From positions 1,054,001 to 1,118,000 of the forward strand of contig OX621172.1 of the NCBI GenBank assembly GCA_951640195.1: 64,000 nt of DNA, given 5' to 3'. The stretch is from Porpolomopsis calyptriformis (taxonomy: Eukaryota; Basidiomycota; Agaricomycetes; Agaricales; Hygrophoraceae). The position numbers and the translations under genes are program-made. Below are positions 47,501 through 60,085 of this stretch, in pieces. The notes under the pieces were generated by a model that worked only from the letters and a program-made list of their open reading frames with translations, was not told the DNA's origin and ran no database searches. Positions within the stretch are counted from its first letter, which is position 1; each line of letters opens with the position of its first letter.

Positions 47501-49858
47501 GTCGATAATAATCGAACCGCACTATGGTGCGTACTTATAACCAATGCCACTTTATTTCTGCTTAATCATTTGCAACCCATTAGGCTATTTTTGATCGCCG
47601 TTGCTTCTGGGTTCACAATTGGCATACAGAACTTGCTTTTTGCTTCGTCGGCAGCATCATTGACTTCAAAATTGCGGTCCTTAACGTTCAGATCCGTCTT
47701 GAGACAAGATAGTAGGCGTTTTGTTGAAATATTAAATTGGCCGTATCCTGATTGCTTGTCATGAAGTCGAGTTTTTCGATGAGGACGAAAACAGTGTATG
47801 TTGTTCGAAATTTCTTTTCTCTCATTGCCTCAAAAAACCATCTTGGCAGACCGGAAGTTTGACATCTAATTTAAGTGACGGTCCTCAAAAGATCAGTGGC
47901 TTGGCGGGTATCTCACTGGGGGCGTGAGTCTCTGTGAACTCTTCTCTGAGATATATCTCAACCTTTATACCCATCATTAGGATTGTCCAGAGTATCGCCA
48001 CCATCATCGCAGGATCAGTCATCGGCCTTGCTTTCGTGTGGAAACTAGCACTTGTTGCTATTGGTAAGCCAACGTTCGCATTGTCCAATGGAAACTAACG
48101 AGACTGGCTTTTGTGAATTAGCCTGTACACCCTTCCTTATTTCTGTTGGTTACATCCGTCTAGTACGTCCTTACAATCATATTTACATCTTTTCACCCAA
48201 CAAAATTTCAACAGCGGGTGGTCGTGCTCAAGGATCAAAAGAATAAAGTAGCACACGAGCAATCTGCTCATCTGGCTTGTGAAGCCTCTGGGTCCATTCG
48301 CACAGTAGCGGCTCTCACTCGCGAGGATGACTGCTGTGAGATCTATAGCCGAAGTTTGGAGCAACCAATGAATGAATCAAACCAAACGGCAATCTGGAGT
48401 AATTTATTGTTCGCTATTTCGCAGGGATTCATGTTCTTTGTCATTGCCCTTGTCTTCTGGTATGGGGCTCGCCTTGTATCTTTCAGGGAATATGCCCCAT
48501 CCCGATTCTTCATCGGACTCATGGTGGGTCAGCTCGACCTTTGGTGTTACTGTTTTTAACCATATCATCGCGCAGAGCACCACATTTGGTGCCATTCAGG
48601 CAGGGAACGTCTTTGCCTTTGTGCCTGACGTGTCGTTAGCAAAGGGCGCGGCATCCGGCATCATCAAACTAATAGATAATAGCCCTGAAATCGACGCGGA
48701 ATCTACGGAAGGGAGAAAACTAGAGGCAAAAACGATTCTAGGCCATATTCGCTTTGACGATGTTCACTTCCGTTACCCTACAAGACCTGATGTGCGTGTC
48801 TTGCGCGGGCTATCATTCCATGCAGAGCCAGGCAACTACATCGCTTTGGTTGGAGCTAGTGGGTGTGGCAAGAGTACTGTGTAAATATTGGGGTCTCTAT
48901 TTCAAGACACGTGGCTGATTGTGCACAGGATCCAGCTAATTGAGCGTTTCTACGACCCCCTGGCTGGAGGGATATATGTACGTCCCGAGTTTTCACACAC
49001 CTCCTGCTCGAGTCTAACTTCTTTCTTCCGGTTGATATTAGCTTGACGATCATCCTATCGCGGAACTGAACATTCAGGATTATCGTCAAAACTTTGCTTT
49101 AGTTTCTCAAGAACCGGTACGTTAGCTTATCGTTGACACATTCCATCACTAAATTTGCGCAGACTCTCTACGCAGGGACAATTCGGTTCAACGTGCTTTT
49201 GGGAGCCATCAAGCCCCACTCTGAAGTGACGCAAGAAGAAATAGAAGACGCATGTCGCAGTGCAAACATATTGGATTTCATCAATGAACTGCCAAAGTTT
49301 GTGCACTGGTTGCCGCACCGCAATCCCTAGATTGAGTATCTTGACTTTCCAGGGGGTTTGAAACGCAAGTTGGGGGGAAAGGTTCTCAACTCTCCGGTGG
49401 TCAAAAACGTGAGTAAGTTATTACCGTCGCCCGGAAAGAAATCTCATTCTAGGTAGAACGTATTGCCATCGCGCGGGCACTGCTGCGTAACCCAAAGGTC
49501 CTATTGCTGGATGAGGTATTTGATTTTTGTTGTAAATGTATCCATGTGGTTTACCAGTTTTGTCAAGGCTACGTCTGCTCTCGATTCCAATTCGGAAAAA
49601 GTCGTACAAGAGGCACTTGATCATGCGGCGAAGGGCAGGACAACGATTGCGATAGCACATCGACTATCGACCATTCAGAATGCGAATCGGATGTAAGGCT
49701 GTCATTATTATGCATGGAGCGACTGTGCTCACACGACGTCCAGCTACTTTATCAAGGAAGGAAGGATTAGCGAATCAGGCACTCACGACCAACTTCTCGC
49801 TCTTCGGGGAGACTATTACGAATACGTGCAACTGCAAGTGCTTAGCAAGAAGGTGTAG
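44568..49858 (+). CDS. ABCB-type full ABC transporter (MDR / STE6-like)
   Basis: A multi-exon gene from [20 protein letters not shown] to SKKV* encodes a TMD-NBD-TMD-NBD protein. NBD1 has Walker [24 protein letters not shown], Walker [13 protein letters not shown] and [11 protein letters not shown]2 has GASGCGKST, the Q-loop region [14 protein letters not shown] (split by an intron), [12 protein letters not shown] and [16 protein letters not shown]. Both halves keep their catalytic motifs. TMD features include [34 protein letters not shown] and [18 protein letters not shown]. An acidic linker ([20 protein letters not shown]) joins the halves. The family exports drugs or prenylated peptides such as a-factor; which applies here cannot be told. 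An intron at 45927-45980 appears to begin GC and is a multiple of three, so read-through is possible. Confidence 0.93.
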
Positions 49859-50108
49859 TAGGGGGTGGTAATTCCTGGCATAGAGAACGGACAGACTACG
49901 ACATTGCACGACTGCCATGCATCATACACGAGGAACCCGTTTTATAGTTTGTACATAGCTTGGTGACATATATACACACACCCCTCAGCTTGATAAAGCT
50001 GCGTCGAGGCCGACACGCGAACGACTCTCAGACTCCGCTCAAAACTCGTCAGTGCCTGGTTTAGCGACTTCATCATTGCTCCTCCTCTCCACACACCCTC
50101 CTCCCAAA

Positions 50109-51353
50109 ATGTCTGTCAATCTCGCCCCCAGTAATTCCTTAGGGTTCAATAGTGCGTCCCTCCGAGTCTTCCTTCTTTCCCTCCGACCGACGCCCGAACC
50201 CAGGACCATTCACACAAACCGTCAAGCGGCAGCTAACAATCACAAACCCCAATAGCCAACCCGTCGCATTCAAAGTGAAGACCACGGCTCCGAAGGTGCT
50301 TAAAGTCTCTTCGGACTGCTATTGCCGCCCTTCTCACACGCTGACGTCAATAGCTGTATTGTGTTCGACCAAACTCGGGGCGGATATACCCTGGCGACCA
50401 TGTTGAAGTTGCGGGTCGGTTTTCTTCTTCCTTTTCTGTTTTACCCGATGTTTAATAATACACGGCTTTCATAGTGATGCTGCAGGCCATGAGGGAGGAA
50501 CCACCACTTGCAGCGAAATGCCGGGACAAGTTTTTGATCCAGAGCACACTCATCACTTGGGAAAAAGAGACAATGCCGTTGCAAGATATCGTGCGTCTGT
50601 CTCTTAGGAAGTATCTTGCTGTCTATTGTTCTCAGTGACTTTACCTTCAAGTGGGCTGCTGCAGACAGTGGGGGAGAGGATGCCAGGGTCTTTCAACAAA
50701 AACTCCGAGTTCAATACTTGCCTCCCGAGGGGCAAACGCTTGAAGAAGAGGACGAAGGTCAGGCAGACATGGGAGCTAACGAACCTGTAAGTCGTGCTTC
50801 ATTTCTCACACCCCCTCCGACACCTAACGGCGTCGCCCGTATGGCCCAGCATCCTAACGGTCACTCGTTACACCCGATCTTGGCCGACGAACATGCCCCG
50901 CCTGCGGGTCCCGCGAACCAAGATCCGACGGAAGCCGGGCTACCACGGCCAAACACCCCTCCAGCCGACTTCAGCGTTGCGCGGGAAGAATCGACCGAGG
51001 AACCAGTCCAGCGTGGTGTCAGTCACGTTGACGTTGACGTACAATCCACACCGATCTCTAGTCCTTCTCCCGAGCCAGGGGCCGCCCTTGTAGACGATGA
51101 CATGTTGGCCAAGTATCACGAAGCCCAAGCCGAAATTGAGCGCCTGCGAAATCTGTTGGCGGCAATGCCCAGCTCTCCCCCAGACGAACTTCGACGGAGA
51201 AACAGGGCGTTGTCAGATGACGGAAGCACAGTGGGTGAGACGGAGGGTGGCACGGTGATCGAGGAAAACCCACTCCCACAAGAGGGCGTCCCATTGCAAG
51301 TGGTTGTCATCATCGCACTCGGAGTGTTTATAACGACCTACCTATTTTTCTGA
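50109..51353 (+). CDS. SCS2: VAMP-associated protein (VAP / Scs2), MSP domain, tail-anchored
   Basis: The gene starts MSVNLAPSNSLGFN (exon to about 50151) and splices to GPFTQTVKRQLTITNPNSQP, VAFKVKTTAPK, YCVRPNSGRIYPGDHVEV, REEPPLAAKCRDKFLIQS and FTFKWAAADS. This is a complete MSP domain with the conserved FKVKTTAPK/YCVRPN FFAT-binding surface. A long disordered Pro-rich middle, a coiled coil (KYHEAQAEIERLRNLL) and one C-terminal helix (VVVIIALGVFITTYLFF*) follow. It is an ER membrane protein that forms contact sites by binding FFAT-motif lipid-transfer proteins. Confidence 0.95.
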
Positions 51354-51642
51354 ACCTTTGGAGGTCAGGTATCTATCTCAGACTCGGTTCTGTCCCCTTC
51401 CTCTTGTTGCATAGTGCACTAGTCTGATATATATAATCTTCCGTTTTTCTTCCATCTCCGGGATTCAGACCGCTCGTACATATCTAGTCAACCGTCCTTC
51501 GTGTGTATATTTGTCTATTGCCCTTTGAGAATTCCAATTTCTGTACTTCAGGGACGATCCCGGAACAATTGTCCGTCATGTGGCTTGGCAGGGGCATATA
51601 TAAGGAGCACCGTTGAGAACGAAAATACTCATCCTGGCCGCC

Positions 51643-52409
51643 ATGACCGTAACCGAGATCTGCGTGTTCACTGCCTCCGACGAGTTTATCGCTAACCCCG
51701 AACTCGCCAAACCTGGGCTCGATTTCGCGACAAAAGCAGATGGTGTCATCAGGTAAGAGGTCGATGAACGTTTGACCCTCACGACCTCCCTAAGCCGACT
51801 GTCCTGAAGCGCTTATCAAGGTATTCAAGTCCAAGATGGAAAGACAGGGTATCTCGTCATAGGTGAGAACCGCCTCTCGTATCCTGCGCATATTACCCAC
51901 TTGGTTCCAAACAGACTGGGAGACCCATGAGCACCACAAGACTGTGATGGCGCAAGAGTCATACCGTGAAATCGTGGAGTCCATCAAGCCCTTATACACG
52001 GGCGAATTCCAGATGGACCACATCGCGTTCAACAAGCCGATCACTGAAGCGGTATCCGCGAATGTGACTGAGATGGCCACGTTGACTCTCAAGCCAGGCC
52101 ATTCGAAGGAGGAATTCATAGCCCGGGTCGAGAGTGTAGGCAAAGCGTTGGAGACAAGCAAAGGTGCCCACCCCCCTGTCACGTTCGGATGGAGTCTCGA
52201 TAAGGAAGATCGCGTGGTGGCCATGCTTGGATGGGACAGCCCACAGGTAGGTCGCTTGTCATACTCTGAGGGCCATGGGCTTACCGTCCGTCGACGGCCA
52301 GGACAACTTGGCAGCGTTTGACAATGAGGAGACCGCCAAGCTTCGAACTGCGGTCAACGAAGTGGCCGAGATCCATGTTAGACATGCAAACCTGGCTAAG
52401 CATCATTGA
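51643..52409 (+). CDS. Small dimeric alpha/beta-barrel (ABM-like) protein
   Basis: Four exons (51643-51752, 51810-51862, 51915-52246, 52302-52409) keep phase and encode 200 aa beginning MTVTEICVFTASDEFIANPE. The content, DWETHEHHKTVMAQESYREI followed by a second strand-like module MATLTLKPGHSKEEFIARVE, resembles the two ferredoxin-like halves of dimeric alpha/beta-barrel proteins of the antibiotic-biosynthesis-monooxygenase type. Many fungi have such stand-alone proteins of unknown role. The substrate is unknown. Confidence 0.75.
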
Positions 52410-52421
52410 GAGTGGAGGCGT

Positions 52422-52470
52422 CGGTAGTTCCAACGTCGGTAGTTCCAACGTCGGTAGTTCCAACGATCTG
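52422..52470. repeat. 15-bp tandem repeat, three copies
   Basis: GTCGGTAGTTCCAAC is repeated three times without change, starting about 15 bp after the stop codon of the ABM-like gene and ending about 40 bp before the NCA2 start codon. It lies in the short intergenic gap. Confidence 0.85.
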
Positions 52471-52510
52471 TACCAGTATCTGTAAATCCAGTCGTAGTCA
52501 ACCGTTGAGC

Positions 52511-54663
52511 ATGCTTTCCACCTTTGTTCAGCACCACACCCGAGGTCTCCCCCTTCCTGCGTTCATACCCACCACCGCTTCACCATCAGTCCTTCATTCG
52601 CTCTTACTCTCTCTCCAATCACCGCCAACATTATCCCAGATCCATCATGCAGCAAACTTGGTCTACACTCTGGAACAAAACAGGGCCGATGTTTCTGATC
52701 TCGACCTGGAGGAGCTCGTGCTGAAAAAAATCATCTTTGAAAAGCTTGTGGTCGGTCTGTATGCTCACGCGTTGGACATTTACTTGTCGGAAGCCGTCGA
52801 AGCTGAGACAGAGGCTGAGTGGTGGGCAGACGTTGAACGTTCCTCCTCCAGGGTGATGTTTTACTTGCTTCAGAGTGAGTACCGGGAGACTTGCATGGGT
52901 TTCTTCCTTCGCTGATATTGCACCCAGCACTCCCCTTGCGATTGACCCAGTTGACGCGGACCATACTACTCGCCCTCCGCACCAGGAGATTGTCTCTGTC
53001 CTTCACATCGCTCCCTCACCTATTCCCGTCCACCGGCCACCTTCGTCCGAATGCACTTATAACGGCACTATTCCCCCACCTCGAGCACCACACAGATCTG
53101 TCTTATCTTGCCATCCCATCGCTCACAGCATCTCAACATGCGGCATCTGCCATGACGAGTTTCTTACCGCCATTGATAACTCAATGGATGCGAAAATCTT
53201 TCCGCTTGCTTAACATCCCCGTGGAGCTCGCCCGCCACGAATGCACATTCAAGAGGAAGGCGCTTGAACAGATTCGGGACGAAAAGGCCGAAGTGCTTGG
53301 CACACTCTCAAAAATGAGAGGATCCGTCGAAGCCGTATTGCACAAGGGGGCGGCTACCCAGGTTAGAGACACGGACGCTCACATACACGCACTGATGGAC
53401 ATCGTGGACAATATAACTTGTCTTGCGGACGGCACTATAACATCCTTTCAGACCCCATCCTTCTCGGTCACCCTCTGTCTCTCCATCCAACAACTTGTCG
53501 ATGCCACTTTGCGATCTCATACTTCCATCCACCATGCAAGCCTTCGCGCCAGAAACCTCCTTCGTCCCTCCCGACTTACTCTTCTGTGGCCTCGCCCCTT
53601 TTTCCTGTTGCCCCTCACTCTCTATACTATTCGCAGATTGGCTTCCTCTCCTGCGTCCGTGGCGGAGATAATCAGGGAGGCTGCATCGACCGTGGAAGGA
53701 TTCTTGAGGGGCTACCTGCTAGAACCGTTGAGGGATGTGGTAAATACAGTCAGGACGGGCGGTATAGATGGTATTATCGTAAGAAAGGAAGGAATCGCCG
53801 CAGATCTTGATGTAAGTGGTTGGGACAAATTGTTCCGAAACTCTCTTCAAATAACTCGCAGTCACTTGAGCGGATGTCGCTGTCCCTTGCGCAAGACAAG
53901 CTGCACTACAACCCAGAACAGCTTTCCTCTCTTTCGCAACAGATCCGGCTCGGGGACTTGACTCCCATATCACAAATTTACGAGGAGGACATCAAGAGCG
54001 TCTGGACGTCGGCCGTTACGGGCACTCTACTGAGGTCAGCGCTCATTCAAGTGCAGAAGGCAAAGGTACCTCGGAGCAGACTCGATATGTGAGCGTATTG
54101 ACCACTTTTCTCCGTGCAGGTGGACATCGATCGGACTCTGGCAGGGATCGACAAGTTGCTCAGGTCACAGGAACTGACGTTCGCCTTTGTGGGAATCGCC
54201 CCGGCCTTTGCTATCGTGTATATTGTCGGCGGCTTCGTTGGTAACCTCTGGTCAGTTGGGAGAGTTCGCGGTAAATACGGCGGTAAACGACGACGGGCAG
54301 GGGCATGGTTTGCGATGCGGTAAGTCTCAAGAGCCTATGAAGGCACGGATCACGTTAATGGTTTTATCTTCACAAAGACGTCTTGAACGTCTTCTCATCT
54401 CCGATCCTTCTTCGAACAGCATGAATGACGATATCCCCGCCTCTACTGCGGGCCTTCTTCTGCTTTCGCTCACCCGTTTACGAGCCTTCGCGGAGACCTG
54501 TCTTCCGGCACATTCACAACTGAGGGAAGGTTTTCTGCAGGATGTGGAGGATCTAGAGGATCCAAGGTTGAGGAGAGGAGAGAAGTTACGCATTGTTGAT
54601 CGGATGTGGAGAAGTTGGGGGAGTGTGCTCAAGTGGGGGAGCATTATGGAGGAAGTAAAATGA
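52511..54663 (+). CDS. NCA2: NCA2-family mitochondrial outer-membrane protein
   Basis: Exons encode MLSTFVQHHTRGLPLPAFIP, VYTLEQNRADVSDLDLEELV, then the NCA2 core: FLPPLITQWMRKSFRLLNIP, RNLLRPSRLTLLWPRPFFLL, EIIREAASTVEGFLRGYLLE, LSLAQDKLHYNPEQLSSLSQ, QIRLGDLTPISQIYEEDIKS, VDIDRTLAGIDKLLRSQELT and a hydrophobic FAFVGIAPAFAIVYIVGG helix. The C-terminal part (GLLLLSLTRLRAFAETCLP, DPRLRRGEKLRIVDRMWRSW) completes the family signature. Yeast Nca2 with Nca3 affects expression of the mitochondrial ATP6/8 transcripts. The gene converges on VPS37 with 32 bp between stop codons. Confidence 0.93.
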
Positions 54664-54695
54664 ATTATAGTATGCATTATCATCGACGAATATCA

Positions 54696-55427
54696 TTAAT
54701 TGTCAGTCCATCGGACTTGACCTGCTGCCCATCGTTCGCCCCATATGACCCGCTTGTGATATATTTTTCTTGAATTCTTGAACTCTTTAATAAAGTCCTC
54801 GATTTCCTTACCGCTCGAATTTGCTGATGGTGGGTCTGCGGCAGACGACTGGACGAAAGCGGACGCCAGAGACTCGGAGAGCTCGTCTTGGGCCGTCGTT
54901 GCATGCCTGAGTCGCATCAGCAGGAATTGCGGGGTAAAACGCTGCCGTAATCGTCGTTTTGCTCAATAGGGTTAGGTGGGGGGAGGGGTATGCCAAACGG
55001 ACCTGATAGACCTCTTTCTGTTCTCTTTCTAGCTCTTTCCACCTGGCTTCCAATGCTTTTGCCTCGTCAAACGCATCCTTCGTATCCGATCTTAATTTGT
55101 AGAGACTTTCCTGCAATGTAAGGTTGTGGCCTGGGGGCCTGTTTAGCGAGGGGAATGTAAAGTGAGGTTCAAGGAAACACACGGGCGATCGCCTCGTTAG
55201 CCATTCCCAGCTCTGCCTGTGCTTGGTATAAGCGCTTCACTCTGTCAAGAGAGTGAAATAAAGCCTGGAAGTAGGGTGGATCAATGAGAAGGTCCTCTAG
55301 GTCTTCTCGTCTGGAAGCCGAAATGCATCTTGAGAGGGAGAATCGTTTTCCAGGTCAAGCAGTTGAAGCCTCACGATAGATGGGCCAGTTCTGGGAAGTC
55401 TGCCAGCAGTGGTGTTGTGTTGGCCAT
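54696..55427 (-). CDS. VPS37: ESCRT-I subunit VPS37 (Mod(r) domain)
   Basis: Four exons (55427-55375, 55310-55183, 55130-55003, 54941-54696) join in phase for 184 aa. The sequence is MANTTPLLADFPELAHLSRE, DPPYFQALFHSLDRVKRLYQ, AQAELGMANEAIARHNLTLQ, ESLYKLRSDTKDAFDEAKAL, RFTPQFLLMRLRHATTAQDE and SESLASAFVQ, the Mod(r) helical hairpin of VPS37. It acts in multivesicular-body sorting. Its start codon is 45 bp from that of divergent RRP40. Confidence 0.94.
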
Positions 55428-55472
55428 CGGGATAGATGTGTTGGGCAACTGGAGAGCGAGCACAGTCACGCG

Positions 55473-56326
55473 ATGACTAGCATTCTACCTGGCGAACTGG
55501 TCAACCCCGCTCGATACGACAATCTCAAGCTTGGACCTGGTCTTTTGCAGCTCTCAGACCCTCAAGGGCGGGGTCCAATAATATCAACTCGGGCAGGTGT
55601 GGTTAATCACTCGGCTAATGGCAAAAAATGGTGGGTGGACAGCAATTCGCGTCGGGTACGTGGACCACCCTTCGCCCCTTTCGCTCGATACATTGGCTTC
55701 TCCGCCTATCCTCTAGTACGTACCGGCAGCACAGGAATCCGTCGTGGGCATGGTTGCAGGCCGTAGTGGAGAAGGATGGCGTGTGGACATTGGCGCCGCT
55801 CACTTCGCCTCCTTGGACGCACTGGCTTTTGAGGGTGCGACAAAACGGAGCCGACCTAATTTAAAGGTATCCTGATCGTCCGTTCTTTTCATTCTTATCG
55901 AGCGAGACCAGGTAGGATCCTTGGTTTACGCCCGCGTTTCATTGGCCCATAAAGACATGGAGCCAGAGTTGGAATGCTACGATGCCCAAACCCGCAAATC
56001 AGAGGGATTCGGCGAACTCAAGGGTGGCTTCATGGTGCGCTGCAGCCTGAAGATGTGTCGGCTGTGAGTTGACGGATATTTCAACAAGTTGTCTACTGAT
56101 GATAGCGTCGTGTAGTCTACTCGATCCGAATCACTTCCTTCTGCCTCTGCTTGGGGCTATGTTCCCGTTGGAGGTGGCGGTTGGCACGAACGGTAGGATT
56201 TGGGTTAATGCCAAAGGAGCGAAGCAGATAGTCGCAGTGGCACGGTGTATCGAAGCTGTGGATCCCGATGGGGGTGGTATGGATGAAGCCGGGGTCCAAC
56301 AGTTTTGTCAAACATTGGAATTATAG
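55473..56326 (+). CDS. RRP40: RNA exosome subunit RRP40 (EXOSC3)
   Basis: Exons 55473-55655, 55717-55866, 55912-56063 and 56116-56326 are in phase and give 231 aa. The N-terminal domain (LPGELVNPARYDNLKLGPGL) is followed by the S1 domain (RRYVPAAQESVVGMVAGRSG, GWRVDIGAAHFASLDALAFE, GATKRSRPNLKVGSLVYARV). The KH domain contains GFGELKGGFMVRCSLKMCRL, FPLEVAVGTNGRIWVNA with a GxNGxIWV core. It is a cap subunit of the nuclear and cytoplasmic exosome. Confidence 0.95.
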
Positions 56327-56412
56327 ATTATTACCGTCCATGGCCATCGCGGGATGGAAAGAGTCGCCCTGTAAGTTGTGTAAGAATGCGACTGAGCCAA
56401 CACCCGAATTCC

Positions 56413-57084
56413 TCAATCATCATCAGCTAATCTTGCTCTCTTGTTAGGACGTCGCGCTGATGCAACTGGTTCCTCGTCGCTGACTGTTCCTGTGCTACGA
56501 CGGCTAGCGTTGGCGCGTTTCTTTCTTTGGTATTCTCTGTCCCGATTCTTCTTCTGCTGCGCTGCAGACAGCTCCTGCGTCCGAGTCGCAGGCGGGACAA
56601 TCACAGTTGTCACACCCGGTGTAGGTTGTTTCACGTAGTCATCGGCTATTGCAGAAGATTCTTCCTCTCCATCTCCAACCAGATCCAGTGACTGTCCTAC
56701 CGTTAGCTTTTCGTTTAGTTGATAATCTCATGGGAGCACCTTTTGATACGTGAGGCTGCTAGTCGAGAAAATCCGATCCGCCTCGCTAACCTCATACCTT
56801 CGTCTGCCGATACCCTGATTTTTCAAGTACCCTTCGAATCCTTGAATGATATTCCCTCCACTATGAGCTGCTGTTTCGGTAAGATAGCTCGCTTCTAGAT
56901 TATATAACTGGACCTCGATTTGGGCCTGATGGCGGTCAAAAAAACATGAGGTCGTTGAGGAAAGCACCCGCACCAGCTGTTTGTCGACAGCACGTTTGCT
57001 TGGTAGCGCTTGCATGAGCTCCTTCTTCAATGTTTCATACCGTGCCTTGTCGTCTGCCGTTGCCCCCCCGCCGTCGTTGGACAT
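56413..57084 (-). CDS. EAF6: NuA4 histone acetyltransferase subunit EAF6
   Basis: Exons encode MSNDGGGATADDKARYETLK, KELMQALPSKRAVDKQL, then AQIEVQLYNLEASYLTETAA, HSGGNIIQGFEGYLKNQGIG, RRRYEVSEADRIFSTSSLTY. This is the whole EAF6 domain (coiled coil plus the GNIIQGFEGYL signature). A basic C-terminal tail (NRDREYQRKKRANASRRS, RPNKRARLADDD*) follows. In yeast Eaf6 belongs to NuA4 and NuA3; in animals it joins ING-containing HAT complexes. The start codon is 71 bp from that of divergent RPT5. A longer upstream reading (MYASRDKFNQTPHS) would overlap that promoter and is unlikely. Confidence 0.94.
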
Positions 57085-57155
57085 GTCGCCAAAGTAGGAG
57101 TGAGGTGTTTGGTTGAATTTGTCCCGCGACGCGTACACTTCTCATAACCGCTGAA

Positions 57156-58803
57156 ATGTCTTCTGCTGTCCCTCCTACTGATCCACCTGGCAATCCGGAA
57201 AAACAACCTGACTCTGATACGTCCCCTGCTGTTTCCTCGCAGGACGGAGCTATGGATACCACACCGGACCAGCCTGCAGAGGAGACATGGGCTGATATAC
57301 CAGAAGACATCATGGTCCTGAGCACAGACGATATTCTTACAAGAATAAGGCTTATTGAGAACGACATTAAGGTGTGCTATTGTCAAATTCATCAAGTTTC
57401 ACTGTTTAATATTGTGAAAGGTGATGCGGTCAGAAACCTTGAGATTGCAACATGAGCAAAGTGTCATGAAAGAAAAGATCCGCGATAATGGCGAGAAAAT
57501 CAAACAGAACAAAGTTTTGCCATACCTGGTTAGCAATGTAGTAGAGGTCAGTTGTTGAGCAGGGATCAACACTTTCGTGGTGTGACGTCGCATGATCAGA
57601 TTCTGAACATTGATCCTGAAGGCGAAGAAGATGGCGCAAACCAAGACTTGGACTCCATGCGGAAGGGAAAGTGTGCTGTGATCAAAACCTCGATGCGACA
57701 GACCGTGTTTCTTCCTCTGATCGGCCTCGTTCCGCCTGAAAACCTCAAACCAGGAGATCTCGTTGGCGTTAACAAAGACTCGTATCTCGTCTTGGATACC
57801 CTCCCCGCCGAGTTTGACTCTCGCGTTAAAGCTATGGAAGTCGACGAACGACCGACCGAAAAATATACGGATATTGGCGGACTGGAGAAGCAGATTGAGG
57901 AACTAGTGGAAGCAATCGTCCTTCCGATGGAACAACCAGATAAGTTCACCAAGATCGGAATTAAACCTCCAAAAGGATGCCTTATGTACGGTCCTCCGGG
58001 TATCTACTGTTCATCACTCATTTCTACGGTTTCTGACGGTCTTGTCGCACAGGTACCGGAAAGACCCTTTTGGCGCGTGCGTGCGCTGCCCAGACGAAGG
58101 CCTTTTATCTGAAGCTTGCCGGTCCCTCACTTGTACAGATGTTCATCGGGGACGGTGCCAAACTCGTTCGTGACGCATTCGAATTGGCAAAGGAAAAGGC
58201 ACCCTCTATCATTTTCATTGATGAATTGGACGCCATTGGTACAAAACGATTTGACTCTGAGAAAAGCGGCGATCGTGAAGTACAGAGAACCATGTTGGAG
58301 CTTCTCAATCAGCTGGATGGGTTCGGCAGTGACGAGCGAATCAAAGTAGGCCCTGTTGCTCTTTTTCACTCGTCATTATCGCATCGGCTGATCTCGTCCT
58401 CGGTAGGTTATTGCTGCCACCAACAGAATCGATATCCTTGATCCGGCTCTGCTTCGATCTGGACGTTTAGATCGAAAGATTGAGTTTCCTCTCCCCGTTG
58501 AGCCATCTAGAGCCATGATCCTCCAAATCCATTCCCGGAACATGGTTGTATCACCTGACGTCAATTTCGAGGAGTTGGCGAGAAGCACTGATGAATTCAA
58601 TGGGGCTCAACTGAGGGCGGTGTGTGTGGAGGCAGGCATGATTGCGTTGAGAGAGGGTGCCAAAAGATTGAGTCATGAACATTTCCTTAGCGGTATTGCA
58701 GAAGGTCAGTCTTGAGCTTGGTTCGTGCTTTACAAACACTGACGAAACACTTCCCCCCGCAGTGCAAAGCAGGAAAAAGAATGATTTGCTTTACTTCGCG
58801 TAG
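57156..58803 (+). CDS. RPT5: 26S proteasome regulatory ATPase RPT5 (PSMC3)
   Basis: The gene runs from [20 protein letters not shown] to NDLLYFA*. An acidic N-terminus with [20 protein letters not shown] precedes the coiled coil and OB region ([20 protein letters not shown]) and the AAA domain: [20 protein letters not shown], Walker A GPPG/TGKT (an intron falls inside it), Walker [37 protein letters not shown]. It ends in a Y-F-A tail that resembles the HbYX motif used to dock the 20S core. It is an essential unfoldase subunit of the proteasome base. Confidence 0.96.
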
Positions 58804-58979
58804 TCTCATAGCACATTCTGCCTTTGTAGAAATTCCAGTTCTTTAGTTGTGGATTGGAATGGATTTCATGTAAGAATCCTTGTTGACATGTTGATAGGCC
58901 ATACTGGCACAGTAGGTTGAGCTGGTGATGTTCCTCAGAAGAAGAATATTCCCACTACTGTAAGGTAGAGGGTCTTAGG

Positions 58980-59280
58980 TGTCATGAAATTGGCATTCAC
59001 TCTCTTAAAATTCCTCTCTTTTCGTTGTCTTTTCCTGTTTTCATGTCTTTTTCTCTTTAGAAGGGGCTGTCTTTATTGATGGTAGAGGTTGTTTGTACAA
59101 GAGGGGGAAGTCCGTGTCCGACTAATTATCTAAACTAGTCCGCTTTGGCAATCTCCTGCACCATACTATCCCTCAGGAACTCTATGAAACTAGAAACCAC
59201 TTGACCATCTAAAGTGGCCAATTTATTACCCCAGTAGATTGCCCCATTAGTGTCACCACCGGAGGCCTGCAATTCTGCAG
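58980..59280 (-). repeat. Dispersed repeat, copy 1 (3' end of an element)
   Basis: This block is directly repeated at 62371-62638 at roughly 80-85 percent identity by eye. Both copies begin with TGTCATGAAATTGGCATTCA and both include the codons for the C-terminus of the minus-strand frame that ends at 59135. It is therefore a mobile family's end rather than a unique gene. Confidence 0.75.
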
Positions 59281-60085
59281 CCTTCCCCTCAACAAAACTC
59301 ATCGCTATCTTTCTCGCCTCCTCACCCAACCAATCATTGGTAGGACTCCATAACAAACTGGGAGGAACTTCTTCCTCCTCAATCTTGATGCTGATATTAG
59401 TCAACGATGACAAATCTTCTACTAAGAAATAAGGGGTCAATAAACATGAAGAGGGTGAGAGAATTGATGGCTTACCACTAGATAAAACACTCATTGGACC
59501 AGGGGTCCAAGGACAAAAAGGAGGACTGGCAGCCCAGTCAACTGCCTCCTTCTTGACGGAAGGAAGAGAGTCAGCCCACTTGTCGGACCCCCAATTAACC
59601 TGCTCCTCCAAAGGGAGCTGGGAAGTAGGGGGAGGGGCATCATCATCCTAAGCTAAGAAAGGGAAAGCCCATTATCAACAAACACAGACTAATAAAGACA
59701 AAAAGTACTCACCAAGCGGATCCTCCATCAAGCTGCAAGCATGCTGAATTAGCCAGTGAATGAATAGACACTTCTTGACTTTGTGCTTGCCACCGCAAGC
59801 AAAGCAGGAGAAGGAAGACCAACAGAGGTTGGCATCAGAGGGGATGCGCTGGAGGTAGTAATGAAATGAATCGCAATCAAGAAAGACAGGAGCAGTGCGG
59901 TGCACCACTCCAGACTGCTTGAAGAATCGAACGTAGTGGCCTTGGTGGGAAGGAGTCATGATGATTGACAAGGATTGAACTGAAGCATAGGGATACAACT
60001 CCACACCTTTTATATGTCTAGGAACAAAGGGAGGACCAAAAGAAGGTTCCTCAGTCAAAGAAGAGAAACCCGATACGCTGGACAA
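59135..60085 (-). mobile_element. Two minus-strand frames of an unidentified repeat-family element
   Basis: One frame (60085-59675) contains HYVRFFKQSGVVHRTAPVFL and a Cys/His cluster SCFACGGKHKVKKCLFIHWL, suggesting a small zinc-binding knuckle. The second (59611-59135) contains PSLLWSPTNDWLGEEARKIA and SFIEFLRDSMVQEIAKAD*. A GTGAGT donor ends the first and a TTAG precedes the second, but the phase does not quite match. Because its end is duplicated at 62.4 kb, I take it as part of a mobile element of unknown class. No reverse transcriptase, integrase or transposase motif is visible. Confidence 0.45.
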